Shown here one piece after another: positions 32,496 through 40,378 of a stretch of 64,000 nucleotides of DNA. Below the pieces are notes generated by a model. That model saw only the letters and a program-made list of their open reading frames with translations, searched no databases and was not told where the DNA came from. The stretch lies in contig DATBAV010000018.1 of the NCBI GenBank assembly GCA_036271315.1, positions 149,061-213,060 on the forward strand. Direction: 5' to 3'. How positions within the stretch are numbered: the stretch's first letter is position 1; each line of letters starts with the position of its first letter. Source of the stretch: VRUE01 sp036271315. GTDB lineage: Bacteria; Actinomycetota; Thermoleophilia; Solirubrobacterales; 70-9. The position numbers and the translations under genes were made by a program.

Positions 32496-32966
32496 CTAGT
32501 TGTTGGTCAGGTGCAGCGTCAGCGTCGCACCCTGGCAGGCATCCTGGTTGGTGCCCGTTTCGTTCATCGTCAGGGTCCCGGTGGCGGAAACGCTCTGGCC
32601 GTTGCCAGGGTTGACCACCTGGTTGACCGGAACTGCCGCCATCGTGAAGTCCGGGTTTCCGCCGGTGATGGTGGTTTTGCATTCGGAGTGCGTGGCATCG
32701 GCTGAAATGCTCGCGAGGGTGACGGTGCCGACCCGCTGGACGCCCGAGGAGGGGTTGTCCACCGTGAAGGAGACCGGCGATGAGGAGCCCGGGTAGAGGC
32801 TCGAGGAGATCGTGGCGTGCAGCGTCACCGTGGAGCTCGAGCCGACGGTGGCGGTGCCGGTGCCCGACCCGCTTGACGTGAAGTACGCAAACGCGACGCC
32901 GGCCACCGCGAGAGCGCAGGTGCAGCCGAGTGCGAAAAGCGCCCTCTTCTTGGTGATCCAGCGCAT
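32496..32966 (-). CDS. TasA/camelysin-like exported protein with SipW-type leader
   Basis: A 156-residue protein: MRWITKKRALFALGCTCALA, then AGVAFAYFTSSGSGTG, where the AYF(T/S) sequence after the hydrophobic core is characteristic of SipW-dependent leaders. The mature domain is a small beta sandwich rich in Thr/Ser with a cysteine at ECKTT and one in DACQGATLTLHL near the end. It is first in a three-gene reverse-strand operon and could be the main fibre subunit. No SipW-like peptidase is present in the window. Confidence 0.78.
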   Translation of the reverse strand: MRWITKKRALFALGCTCALAVAGVAFAYFTSSGSGTGTATVGSSSTVTLHATISSSLYPGSSSPVSFTVDNPSSGVQRVGTVTLASISADATHSECKTTITGGNPDFTMAAVPVNQVVNPGNGQSVSATGTLTMNETGTNQDACQGATLTLHLTNN

Positions 32967-33130
32967 TCTTTCCCCCTAGTTGATTGATGGATGGGTGCGG
33001 AGCCATGACTCCGACGGGGGAACATCGACGAATGACGTAGACGCCTTAACCCTGCAAGGGCAGAAAGTTTTTTTTGGTCTTGTCCACCTCGTATAACGCT
33101 GCTTTAAGCCTGCAAATCGCCGTATTTCGG
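32967..33130 (-). promoter_or_regulatory. Upstream region of the fibre operon
   Basis: 164 bp between the fibre operon and the YegP-like gene. It is locally AT-richer than its neighbours, with a run of eight T at 33069-33076 and a small CGGAG-CCATGA-CTCCG hairpin (32998-33013) in the presumed leader. I see no clear consensus -35/-10 pair. Confidence 0.4.
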
Positions 33131-33367
33131 CTAGCTATGGGCCAATTCGCGGTCGATGATCGCGCCCAAGGCGTCCGCGATTCCGTCGGCGGGGACGCTT
33201 GAAATTTGCGCTGCAGACGCCGCGCCGCGCACGTCTTCGGCCGCCCTCAAGGCGCGCCAGTGGGAGTCATAAGACTCGCCGGCGGTGGCGACGGTGCGGC
33301 CGTCGGCACCGAGCAGGCGCCAGCGCCACTTCCCAACCAGGTCTTCATATGCGTCGAATTGCGGCAT
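33131..33367 (-). CDS. DUF1508 / YegP-like small protein
   Basis: A 78-residue protein with the YegP repeat core FDAYEDLVGKWRWRLLGADG and EDVRGAAS; these beta-rich units occur singly or in pairs and their function is not known. ATG 33367 is preceded by AAAGGAG on the reverse strand. It diverges from the MFS gene at 33482; a LexA-like box lies between, 23 bp upstream of this start. Confidence 0.8.
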   Translation of the reverse strand: MPQFDAYEDLVGKWRWRLLGADGRTVATAGESYDSHWRALRAAEDVRGAASAAQISSVPADGIADALGAIIDRELAHS

Positions 33368-33389
33368 CTCTTCTCCTTTGATCGAATGG

Positions 33390-33408
33390 GAACGTATGTT
33401 CGCATACG
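33390..33408. promoter_or_regulatory. LexA-like box overlapping a perfect hairpin
   Basis: GAAC-GTAT-GTTC (33390-33401) followed by G fits the Gram-positive SOS box core (GAAC-N4-GTTC). An overlapping perfect inverted repeat CGTATG-TTCG-CATACG (33393-33408) could instead be the operator of another regulator. Confidence 0.4.
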
Positions 33409-33481
33409 GCCCGGCGGCAAAACGAGTTCGATAGCGTGCCGCTTACCCGGCGTAAGTGCCTCGCCCCGAGCAGGAGATTTC

Positions 33482-34927
33482 ATGACCTCGTCCACCCAGG
33501 ACCGGACGCATCCCAATCTGACCCTGGCAGTCCTCGCCCTCGGCGGGATGGCCTACGCGCTGCTCAGCTCGGCCGTCGTGCCGGCGCTGCCGACGATGCA
33601 GCACGACCTCGGCACCAGCGAGACCGGGATCACCTGGCTGCTCACCGGCTACCTGCTGGCGGCCTCGGTCGCGACCTCGATCCTCGGCCGCCTCGGCGAC
33701 ATGTACGGCAAGGAGCGGTTGCTGCTCTTGACCCTGGTCATCCTCGCCGCCGGCACCCTGCTGGCGGCCGTCTCCACCTCGCTGCCGGTGCTGATCGCGG
33801 CCCGTTTCATCCAGGGCGCCGGCGGCGGCATCTTCCCGCTCGCCTACGGCATCGTCCGCGACGAGTTCCCGGCTGAGAAGGTCGCCGGCGGCATCGGCAT
33901 GCTCTCGGCGATCCTCGGCATCGGCGGCGGCCTCGGCATCGTCCTCTCGGGCGTGATCGTCGAGCACCTCAACTACCACTGGCTCTTCTGGATCCCCCTG
34001 GTCGCTGTCGTGCTCGCCGCCGTCGCCACCTGGCGCTTCGTGCCGGAATCGCCGGTGCGCACGCCGGGCAAGATCAACTGGCTGGCCGCCGGGCTGATGA
34101 CGGTCGGGCTCTCGGCGGTGCTGCTGGCGATCAGCCAGACGACGACCTGGGGCTGGGTCTCGGGCAAGACGCTCGGCCTCCTCCTCTTCGGGGCGCTGGT
34201 GACGGCGACCTGGATCGCGGTCGAGGTGCGCAGCCGCGAACCGCTGATCGACATGACGATGATGCGGGTGCGCGGCGTCTGGACCACCAACGCGGCCGCC
34301 TTCCTGCTCGGCGCCGGCCTCTACGCCTCCTTCATCGTCTTCCCCCAGTTCGCCCAGCTGCCGACGAGCACCGGCTTCGGCTTCGGCGCCTCGGTCGTGG
34401 TCTCCGGCCTGTACCTGCTGCCGGCGACGATCGGGATGACGATCCTCGGCCTGCGCGCCGGCCCGATCGCGGCCCGCTTCGGCTCGCGCAACGCGCTGCT
34501 AGCCGGAACGGTCTTCGCCACCGCCTCTTTCATCATGCTCGCCGTCGCCCACGAGCACCCCTACGAGCTGTTGATCGCCGCGGCCCTGCTCGGCATCGGC
34601 ATCGGCCTCTCCTTCGCCGCCCTCGGCAACCTGATCGTGCAGGCGGTCTCGCCGGAGCAGACCGGCGTCGCCAGCGGCATGAACAACGTGATGCGGACCC
34701 TTGGCGGCGCCCTTGGGGGCCAGCTCTCCGCCACCTTCATCGCCGACCACATGGTCAAGAACCTGCCCGCGGTCACCGGCTTCACCGAGACCTTCCTGAT
34801 GGCGACTGGCTTCCTCCTGCTCTGCTTCGGCGCCGGCCTGCTGGTGCCGCGCACGCTGGGCTCGCCGGCCGGTGGGCCCGGGCGCGGCGGGGAGCCGGCG
34901 CTGGCTCCCGAGGCCGCCAGCGCTTAA
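33482..34927 (+). CDS. MFS transporter (DHA2-like drug exporter)
   Basis: A 481-residue transporter. Helix 1 contains SAVVPALPTMQHDLGTSETG, the A-motif loop is GRLGDMYGKERLL, and helix 5 has the glycine-rich ILGIGGGLGIVLSG typical of antiporter-type exporters. About 14 helices are expected. ATG 33482 is preceded by AGGAGATTTC. Substrate unknown. The upstream region holds a LexA-like/palindromic site. Paralogous in type to the exporter at 13881 but without an adjacent regulator gene. Confidence 0.9.
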   Translation: MTSSTQDRTHPNLTLAVLALGGMAYALLSSAVVPALPTMQHDLGTSETGITWLLTGYLLAASVATSILGRLGDMYGKERLLLLTLVILAAGTLLAAVSTSLPVLIAARFIQGAGGGIFPLAYGIVRDEFPAEKVAGGIGMLSAILGIGGGLGIVLSGVIVEHLNYHWLFWIPLVAVVLAAVATWRFVPESPVRTPGKINWLAAGLMTVGLSAVLLAISQTTTWGWVSGKTLGLLLFGALVTATWIAVEVRSREPLIDMTMMRVRGVWTTNAAAFLLGAGLYASFIVFPQFAQLPTSTGFGFGASVVVSGLYLLPATIGMTILGLRAGPIAARFGSRNALLAGTVFATASFIMLAVAHEHPYELLIAAALLGIGIGLSFAALGNLIVQAVSPEQTGVASGMNNVMRTLGGALGGQLSATFIADHMVKNLPAVTGFTETFLMATGFLLLCFGAGLLVPRTLGSPAGGPGRGGEPALAPEAASA

Positions 34928-34965
34928 CGCCACTGCCGCCGGGAGGCGCACGTACTCTCCCGCCA

Positions 34966-37101
34966 GTGATCGAGCGCCTCGTCTCCGCAGTCACCGGCCC
35001 GCGCGGCCGCTGGCTGACCGTTGCGGTCTGGATCGCGCTTGGGATCGCCGGCTTCGTTGCTCGCACGCACATCAATGACGTGACCGCGGCCGGGCAGAAC
35101 AGCTATCTGCCCGCGCACGCCGAGTCGACCCAGGTCGTCGACCTGATGCAGCGCGACTTCAAGGGTGGCAACGACGTGCCGGTGCTGGTCGTCTTCGAGC
35201 GCAACGGCGGCCTCAGCGCCGCCGACCTGGGCACGATCGGCAAGCTCGGCGAAGGGCTGGAACGGCTCGGCCTCTCCGGCGCGACGCCGGTCTTCGCGCC
35301 CTTCTCCAAGCAGGCGAGACAACCGCTGGGCGAGCTGACGAGAGTCGCGCGCGGGGTGGGGCCGATCTCGCGCGACGGCGAAGCCGCGCTGGTGGCGCTG
35401 GCGATCGACAGCGAAGACCGCGGTGCCGTGGTCCACGGCGTCGAGAAGATCCGCGCCTACCTCGCCGCTCACGCTCATCCGGGGCTGCACTCATATGTAA
35501 CGGGACCCGGAGGTGTGGCCGCCGACCTCGAGCAGGTCGCCGAAGACGCCGGGCAGACGCTGCTGATTGCGACCCTAAGCCTCGTCCTGCTGCTGCTCTT
35601 GCTCGTCTACCGAGCGCCACTGCTGGCGCTGATGCCGCTGCTGGTCGTCGGCATCGCCTACCTGATCGCGATCGGGCTGACCTACCTGTTGATCGAGTCC
35701 GGCGCGATCGTCGTCAACACCGAGGGGACCTTCCTCTTGCTGGTGCTGATCTTCGGGGCCGGCACCGACTACTCGCTGCTGTTGATCCACCGCTATCGGG
35801 AGGAGCTCGCCGGCGGCGGCGAGCCGCTGACGGCGCTGCGGGCGGCGCTGGCCGAGAGCGTGCGGCCGATCGCCGCCTCGGCGGCGACGGTGATCGCGGC
35901 GATGCTGGTGCTGCTGCTCGCCGACCTCGAGTCGACTCACTGGCTCGGCCCGGTCTTGGCGATCGGGATCGCGACGATGCTCTGCGCCGGGCTCACCCTG
36001 CTGCCGGCCCTGCTCGCGATCCTCGGGCCCCGCGCCTTCTGGCCGGGGCGCGGTTCGGAGTCCAGCGAGAAGCGCCGCCTCTGGGCCGGCGTTGCTGGCC
36101 TGGTCCGCCGCCGGCCGCGGACGATCGTCGCCGCTGTCTTCGCCATCCTCGTCGTCCTTGCCCTCGGCAACCTGATCCAGCACGGCACGATCGGCTTCGG
36201 CGAAGGCGAAACGCGCTCGACCGAATCGAGCCGCGGCAACGAAGTCCTCGACGAACACTTCCCACCCGGCATCGGCTCGCCGCTGACCGCGGTGCTGGGG
36301 ATCGGCGAAGTCCGGGCGGCCCTGCACGGGCTCGAGCGGCTCGACTCGGTCAAGCTCGCCGTGCCGGTGCCGCCCTCCTCGGTCTCCGACGTGGCGGCGC
36401 TGGCGATCGTCCTGCGCGGCAACCCCTACTCGGGCGAGGCGGCCGACCTGGTCAAGGGGGTTCGCGAACGGCTGGCGGAGGTCGCGCCGGGTGCCCTCGT
36501 CGGCGGCATCCCGGCCGAGAACTACGACGTCGAGCAGACCAACGCCCGCGACACCAAGCTGATCGTGCCGGTGGTGCTGGCCGTGGTCGGCCTGATCCTG
36601 ATCATGGTCCTGCGCGCGCTCGCCGCCCCCGGCTACCTGATCGTCACCGTCGTCGCCTCCTTCGCGGCGACGCTGGGCCTCGTCACCTTCGCCTTCACCC
36701 AGCTCTTCGGCTCGGGCGGGATCAGTTTCGACCTGGTGCTGCTGGCCTTCATCTTCCTGGTCGCGCTGGGGGTCGACTACAACATCTTCCTGATGACCCG
36801 CGCCCGCGAGGAGGCGGTCGCCCACGGCACTCGGGAGGGGATGCTGCTCGCGCTCGAGGACACCGGCGCGGTGATCACCGGGGCCGGCCTGATCCTCGCC
36901 GGAACCTTCGCCACCCTCACCCTGCTGCCGCTCGAACAGCTGGTCCAGATCGGCGCCACGGTGGCGATCGGCGTCCTGCTTGACACCTTCATCGTCCGCT
37001 CGCTGCTGATCCCGGCGATCACCTACCTCTGCGGCGAGCGTGCCTGGTGGCCGGGCTCGGTGGGACGGGCACCGGGTTCGGGTGGCGCGGGCGACGGGTA
37101 G
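34966..37101 (+). CDS. MMPL family RND transporter
   Basis: A 711-residue protein starting at GTG 34966, with two MMPL halves. Each half has an extracytoplasmic domain (residues 40-185 and 410-520) and a membrane block. The proton-relay acidic motifs are visible as FGAGTDYSLLLIHRYREE near residue 265 and LGVDYNIFLMTRAREE near 605. MMPL proteins export lipids or small hydrophobic molecules across the actinobacterial membrane. The downstream beta-lactamase-like gene follows 14 bp later, so they may share a transcript. Confidence 0.92.
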   Translation: MIERLVSAVTGPRGRWLTVAVWIALGIAGFVARTHINDVTAAGQNSYLPAHAESTQVVDLMQRDFKGGNDVPVLVVFERNGGLSAADLGTIGKLGEGLERLGLSGATPVFAPFSKQARQPLGELTRVARGVGPISRDGEAALVALAIDSEDRGAVVHGVEKIRAYLAAHAHPGLHSYVTGPGGVAADLEQVAEDAGQTLLIATLSLVLLLLLLVYRAPLLALMPLLVVGIAYLIAIGLTYLLIESGAIVVNTEGTFLLLVLIFGAGTDYSLLLIHRYREELAGGGEPLTALRAALAESVRPIAASAATVIAAMLVLLLADLESTHWLGPVLAIGIATMLCAGLTLLPALLAILGPRAFWPGRGSESSEKRRLWAGVAGLVRRRPRTIVAAVFAILVVLALGNLIQHGTIGFGEGETRSTESSRGNEVLDEHFPPGIGSPLTAVLGIGEVRAALHGLERLDSVKLAVPVPPSSVSDVAALAIVLRGNPYSGEAADLVKGVRERLAEVAPGALVGGIPAENYDVEQTNARDTKLIVPVVLAVVGLILIMVLRALAAPGYLIVTVVASFAATLGLVTFAFTQLFGSGGISFDLVLLAFIFLVALGVDYNIFLMTRAREEAVAHGTREGMLLALEDTGAVITGAGLILAGTFATLTLLPLEQLVQIGATVAIGVLLDTFIVRSLLIPAITYLCGERAWWPGSVGRAPGSGGAGDG

Positions 37102-37115
37102 CCATCCGCAGCGAG

Positions 37116-37880
37116 ATGTCCAGAGCCTGGTTTCTCATCCCCGCGATCGCCTGCCTGCTCTTTGTTTCGGGCGCGGCCCAGGCCCGGCGTACAGGTGCGT
37201 CCTGGCACCCCGACATCGCGGCGGCGCGGCGCTACGCCCGGCGCCGCGCGGGCGTGGTCGCGTTCGCGGTCGACGAAGGGGGAAAGCTGCGCGGGATGGG
37301 GATGCGCAGCACGGCGCCGGCGGCGAGCGTCTTCAAGGTGATGCTGCTCGTCGCCTACCTGCGCATGCGCCACGACCGCCCGCTCTCAGACAGCGACCGC
37401 GAGCTGCTCGGCCCGATGATCCGCCGCTCCGACAGCGTCGCCGCGACCACCGTGCGCGACATCGTCGGCCTGCCGCGCATCGAGCGCCTGGCGCGCCGCG
37501 CCCACATGCGCGACTTCCGCTACTCGCCGGTCTGGGGCCTCTCGCGGACCAGTCCCCGCGACCAGGCCCGGCTCATGTACCGGCTGCGCTCCTACATCCC
37601 CGGGCGCCACCGTCGCTACGCCTTCTACCTGCTCTCTGATGTGGTGCATTCGCAGCGCTGGGGGGTGGGGCGTGTGAAAACCAAGGGTTGGCGCCTCTAC
37701 TTCAAGGGCGGCTGGGGCAGCGGCTCGGGCCGGGTCGACCACCAGGTCGCCCTGCTCAGGCGCGGCGGCCGCAGGCTCGCGATCGCCGTCTTCACCCAGT
37801 TCGATCCCGACCACGCCTACGGCAAGCGCACGCTTCACGGCGTCTTCGCCAGGCTCTTGGCAGGGCTTCCCGCCAGTTAG
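37116..37880 (+). CDS. Exported beta-lactamase/transpeptidase-fold serine hydrolase
   Basis: A 254-residue protein from ATG 37116; the frame is open upstream, but this start gives a clean signal peptide (MSRAWFLIPAIACLLFVSGA, cleaved near AQA). The serine-acylase motifs are degenerate but ordered: S71-V-F-K74 (SxxK), SDS in RRSDSVAATT in place of SxN, and KGGWGSG in place of KTG. This places it in the class A beta-lactamase-like family (PF13354 type). It could be a cell-wall enzyme rather than a drug-resistance lactamase; residue changes leave activity uncertain. Confidence 0.75.
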   Translation: MSRAWFLIPAIACLLFVSGAAQARRTGASWHPDIAAARRYARRRAGVVAFAVDEGGKLRGMGMRSTAPAASVFKVMLLVAYLRMRHDRPLSDSDRELLGPMIRRSDSVAATTVRDIVGLPRIERLARRAHMRDFRYSPVWGLSRTSPRDQARLMYRLRSYIPGRHRRYAFYLLSDVVHSQRWGVGRVKTKGWRLYFKGGWGSGSGRVDHQVALLRRGGRRLAIAVFTQFDPDHAYGKRTLHGVFARLLAGLPAS

Positions 37881-37883
37881 GTT

Positions 37884-37900
37884 GTAGACTACTTATCTAC
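37884..37900. promoter_or_regulatory. Operator/-10 region of the toxin-antitoxin operon
   Basis: GTAG-A-CTAC palindrome (37884-37892) plus a second TCTAC arm (37896-37900) directly before the antitoxin ATG. TAGACT at 37885-37890 could serve as a -10 for a leaderless transcript, with the operator lying across it. Confidence 0.5.
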
Positions 37901-38158
37901 ATGGCAGTCAACGACACCACCACGATTCGTGTGTCGGCTCGGACTCGGGACCGGCTGAAGGTGTTGGCGGCGCGGCGTGGAGAGCCGGCAGGCGAGGTGG
38001 TGGCAAAGCTTGTCAACGCCGCCGACGAGGAGGCGCTGCTGGCTGAGATCGCGACTGGGTTCGAGAAGCTTGCCCAGGATCCCGCCGCTCTAGCGACCTA
38101 CCGGGCGGAGACTGCCGAGATCGAGTCCGCCTTTGATGCATCGACGCCCGAGTGGTAG
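37901..38158 (+). CDS. Antitoxin of MazEF-like pair (ribbon-helix-helix type)
   Basis: An 85-residue protein starting at ATG 37901. The N-terminus (TTTIRVSARTRDRLKVLAAR, then RGEPAGEVVAKLV) has the beta-strand/helix pattern of ribbon-helix-helix DNA-binding antitoxins. The acidic C-terminal half (EEALLAEIATGFEKLAQDP and on) would wrap the toxin. The stop overlaps the toxin GTG start by 7 bp. Self-repression through the palindrome immediately upstream is expected for such modules. Confidence 0.82.
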   Translation: MAVNDTTTIRVSARTRDRLKVLAARRGEPAGEVVAKLVNAADEEALLAEIATGFEKLAQDPAALATYRAETAEIESAFDASTPEW

Positions 38159-38496
38159 GGCCCCCGCCCCAGCAGGGCGATGTGTACTGGGCGGACCCCG
38201 ATCCCACCCGAGGAAGAGAGCAGGCCAAGCCGCGCCCTTTTGCGATCGTCTCGGTCGACCAGTTGAACCAGGCGAGCCTCGGTCTCTCGCTTGCTGTCCC
38301 ACTTACCCGAACGGACTTCGGCAGCGCTCTCCATTTGCCGATTCGTTCTCCAGAGGGAGGCTTGAGGGAGAACGGCTTTGCCATGCCCGAGCAGATACGA
38401 GCGATCTCCCACGAGCGACTCAGCCGCCGGCTCGGGAACCTGCGTCCGGCGACTCTGGATGAGCTGCTAAAACGCTGCCGCGTGCTCCTGCGCTAG
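38152..38496 (+). CDS. MazF/PemK-type mRNA interferase toxin
   Basis: A 114-residue toxin beginning at GTG 38152. Hallmarks are QGDVYWADPDPTRGREQAKP (beta-1 with the GxVYWxx-P-x-x-GxE-x-xK-x-RP core), PFAIVSVDQLN and LPLT-like AVPLTRT. These toxins cleave RNA at short sequences and are neutralised by the linked antitoxin. The last 77 bp are antisense to the end of the DUF998 gene, which is unusual for a toxin that must keep its C-terminal helix. Confidence 0.85.
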   Translation: MVGPPPQQGDVYWADPDPTRGREQAKPRPFAIVSVDQLNQASLGLSLAVPLTRTDFGSALHLPIRSPEGGLRENGFAMPEQIRAISHERLSRRLGNLRPATLDELLKRCRVLLR

Positions 38497-39193
38497 TCGG
38501 TCCACCGGCACGGTGAACGACGAGCAGCCCGACCGTCAGGGCGAGGATCCAAAAGCCCGCGGCCGATAGGGCGAAGCGCTGGGCCAGGCCGTAGTCGCCG
38601 CCGGGTTCGTTGCCGGCGACGAGGAAGAGGCCGCCGACGATCAGCACGCCGAGCAGGCCGCCGATCAGGGCGAAGAGGTCGAAGCGGCCCCAGCGCTCGT
38701 CGCCGTGAAAGCGCCAGGCCATCGCGAAGACCGAGAGCAGCAGCGCGACCGCGCCGTAGAAGTAGTCGATGCCGTGGGCGTAGTGCTGCCAGGAGAGTTC
38801 GCCCGCCATCTCCCGCGCCCGGCAGGTGGCGTCGATGGTCCAGCGGCAGTCGGCCGGGAAGGGGAAGCCGTCGAGGATCTGGGCCAGCCCGGTGAAGGCG
38901 ATCAGGCCCGGGCCGAGCCAGCCGCGCCAGCTGCGCTTGGCGTCGAGCGCCAGGGCGATGGCGGCGAGGATCAGGGAAATGCCCCAGATCGCCACCGCGA
39001 TGTCGAAGAGCCAGGGGTGGGCGGCGTCGCGAGCGCCGAGCACGCTGACCGCGTCGCGCACCTCGCTGTAGCCGGGTTCGAGCAGGCCGGCGACGACCAC
39101 GATCGCGACCCAGGTCAGCTGCCCGGCGATCGAGCCGATCGCCAGCCGGCGGATCAGGTCTGTGTTCGGGCGCCGCGGGTATAGGGACTCCAT
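38420..39193 (-). CDS. DUF998 family membrane protein
   Basis: A 257-residue protein with about seven hydrophobic segments. Typical DUF998 features include GYSEVRDAVSVLGARDAAHP after helix 1, a C-x-W pair in FPADCRWTIDATC, and HYAHGIDYFYGAVALLL. ATG 39193 shares bases with the ATG of the divergent small gene (sequence CATG at 39191-39194). An in-frame ATG at 39253 would lengthen it. The final about 25 residues (Gly/Ala/Ser-rich) run antisense into mazF and are probably not conserved. Function unknown. Confidence 0.75.
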   Translation of the reverse strand: MESLYPRRPNTDLIRRLAIGSIAGQLTWVAIVVVAGLLEPGYSEVRDAVSVLGARDAAHPWLFDIAVAIWGISLILAAIALALDAKRSWRGWLGPGLIAFTGLAQILDGFPFPADCRWTIDATCRAREMAGELSWQHYAHGIDYFYGAVALLLSVFAMAWRFHGDERWGRFDLFALIGGLLGVLIVGGLFLVAGNEPGGDYGLAQRFALSAAGFWILALTVGLLVVHRAGGPTSAGARGSVLAAHPESPDAGSRAGG

Positions 39194-39389
39194 GACCAAC
39201 TCATTGAAAAGCACCTTCGTCCGCAAAGCGGCCAGGGCCAGCGCCAAGCACACCGCTCACGGCGCTGCCTCGAGGCTGAAGCGCAAGCCGATGCGGGCTG
39301 GGACGCTGCTTCTGGTCGGTGGCGCCTTTGGCGCTGCGGCCGGATGGCTCGCCGCGCGAAACACCGCAGTGCCCGCTTCTCCCGCCTGA
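39192..39389 (+). CDS. Small single-helix membrane protein
   Basis: A 65-residue protein, MTNSLKSTFVRKAARASAKH..., with a basic N-terminal half (RKAARASAKHTAHGAASRLK) and one Gly/Ala-rich hydrophobic segment (AGTLLLVGGAFGAAAGWLAA). AGGGAC precedes the ATG. Layout resembles the much larger basic-tail membrane protein at 1901. No recognised function. It lies 20 bp before the hydrolase gene on the same strand. Confidence 0.55.
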   Translation: MTNSLKSTFVRKAARASAKHTAHGAASRLKRKPMRAGTLLLVGGAFGAAAGWLAARNTAVPASPA

Positions 39390-39409
39390 GTCCTGTAGAG
39401 ATTCCGGTG

Positions 39410-40204
39410 ATGGGCGAGTTTCGCTACGAGGGGCACCGGATCTCCTACGACTCCTACGGGGAGGGCGAGCGCGTGCTGGTGCTCATCCACGGACTGCTGA
39501 TGAACCGGCGCATGTTCGAGCGGCTGGCGCCGGAACTGGCCGCGGCCGGCAACCGGGTGATCTGCGTCGACCTGCTCGGGCACGGGCGCTCGGACCGGCC
39601 CGAGGACCTGCGGCTCTACTCGATGCCGCTCTTCGCTCGCCAGGTGGCGGCGCTGCTCGATCACCTCGAGCTGGCCTCGGCGGTGGTGGGAGGGACCTCG
39701 CTCGGCGCCAACGTCGCGCTCGAGCTGGCGACTCGCGACCCCGAGCGGGCGCGGGCGCTGTTCGTCGAGATGCCGGTGCTCGACAACGCCCTGCCCGCGG
39801 TCGCCGGCGCCTTCACCCCGGTGCTGCTCGGGCTACGGGCGGCGCGGCCAGCTTTCGAGCTCGCCTCTCGCCTCGCCTCGGCGATCCCGCGCACCAACTA
39901 CCTGGTCGACATCGGGCTCGACTGGGTGCGCCAGAGCCCCGGCCCCTCCGGCGCGGTGCTTGAGGGCCTGCTGCTGGGGGAGACCGCGCCGCACCGCGAG
40001 CAGCGCCTCAAGATCAAGCAGCCGGCGCTGATCGTCGGCCACACCCGCGATCCGGTGCACCCGTTCAGCGACTCCGGCATGCTCGCCGAAGAGCTCGAGA
40101 ACGGGCGGCTCGTCGTCGCCAGCTCGATCTTCGAGTGGCGGCTCAAGCCCGCCCGCCTCACCGCCGAGCTGGCGGATTTCCTCGCCGAGCTCGCCTGGTC
40201 GTAG
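39410..40204 (+). CDS. Alpha/beta hydrolase
   Basis: A 264-residue alpha/beta hydrolase. The oxyanion strand is LVLIHGLLMNRRMFE, the helix before the nucleophile includes DLLGHGRSDRP, and the nucleophile elbow is GGTSLGAN (Ser near residue 102). The acid may be Asp in GHTRDPVHPF. No histidine occurs in the C-terminal about 45 residues (RLVVASSIFEWRLKPARL), where the catalytic His is normally found. It may be inactive or use a different base. Substrate unknown. Confidence 0.8.
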   Translation: MGEFRYEGHRISYDSYGEGERVLVLIHGLLMNRRMFERLAPELAAAGNRVICVDLLGHGRSDRPEDLRLYSMPLFARQVAALLDHLELASAVVGGTSLGANVALELATRDPERARALFVEMPVLDNALPAVAGAFTPVLLGLRAARPAFELASRLASAIPRTNYLVDIGLDWVRQSPGPSGAVLEGLLLGETAPHREQRLKIKQPALIVGHTRDPVHPFSDSGMLAEELENGRLVVASSIFEWRLKPARLTAELADFLAELAWS

Positions 40205-40378
40205 GGGCGAAATACGCCTGGAAAACGCAGGTGCCCTAAAAAGATCTCCCAACTTCCGTCCTTTGGTACGCATCGAGTGCTAGGATGCCCGAAAATTCTG
40301 GAGCGATCAGAGAGATTGAGGGGGACCCCGGGAGAGGGACCTCAGGGAGCTTCAAAGGGAGGAGCCCCGCCATATAGC
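40205..40378 (+). promoter_or_regulatory. Leader and possible promoter of the tRNA/synthetase operon
   Basis: 174 bp between the hydrolase stop and the tRNA. TAGGAT at 40281-40286 is a fair actinobacterial -10 box; no good -35 lies 16-18 bp upstream. The presumed leader (40293-40378) is purine-rich with repeated GGGA blocks (GGGGACCCC, GGGAGAGGGACC, GGGAGGAGCCCC) that could form small hairpins. No other gene is visible here. Confidence 0.45.

Noticed and set aside
33393..33408. CGTATG/CATACG hairpin as a second site for the TetR protein at 7000
   Set aside because: The half-sites are in the opposite arrangement (CGTATG...CATACG versus ATACG...CGTAT) and the spacer differs.
37116..37880. Calling it an antibiotic-resistance beta-lactamase
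   Set aside because: SxN and KTG motifs are altered (SDS, KGG) and the wall-enzyme alternative fits equally well.
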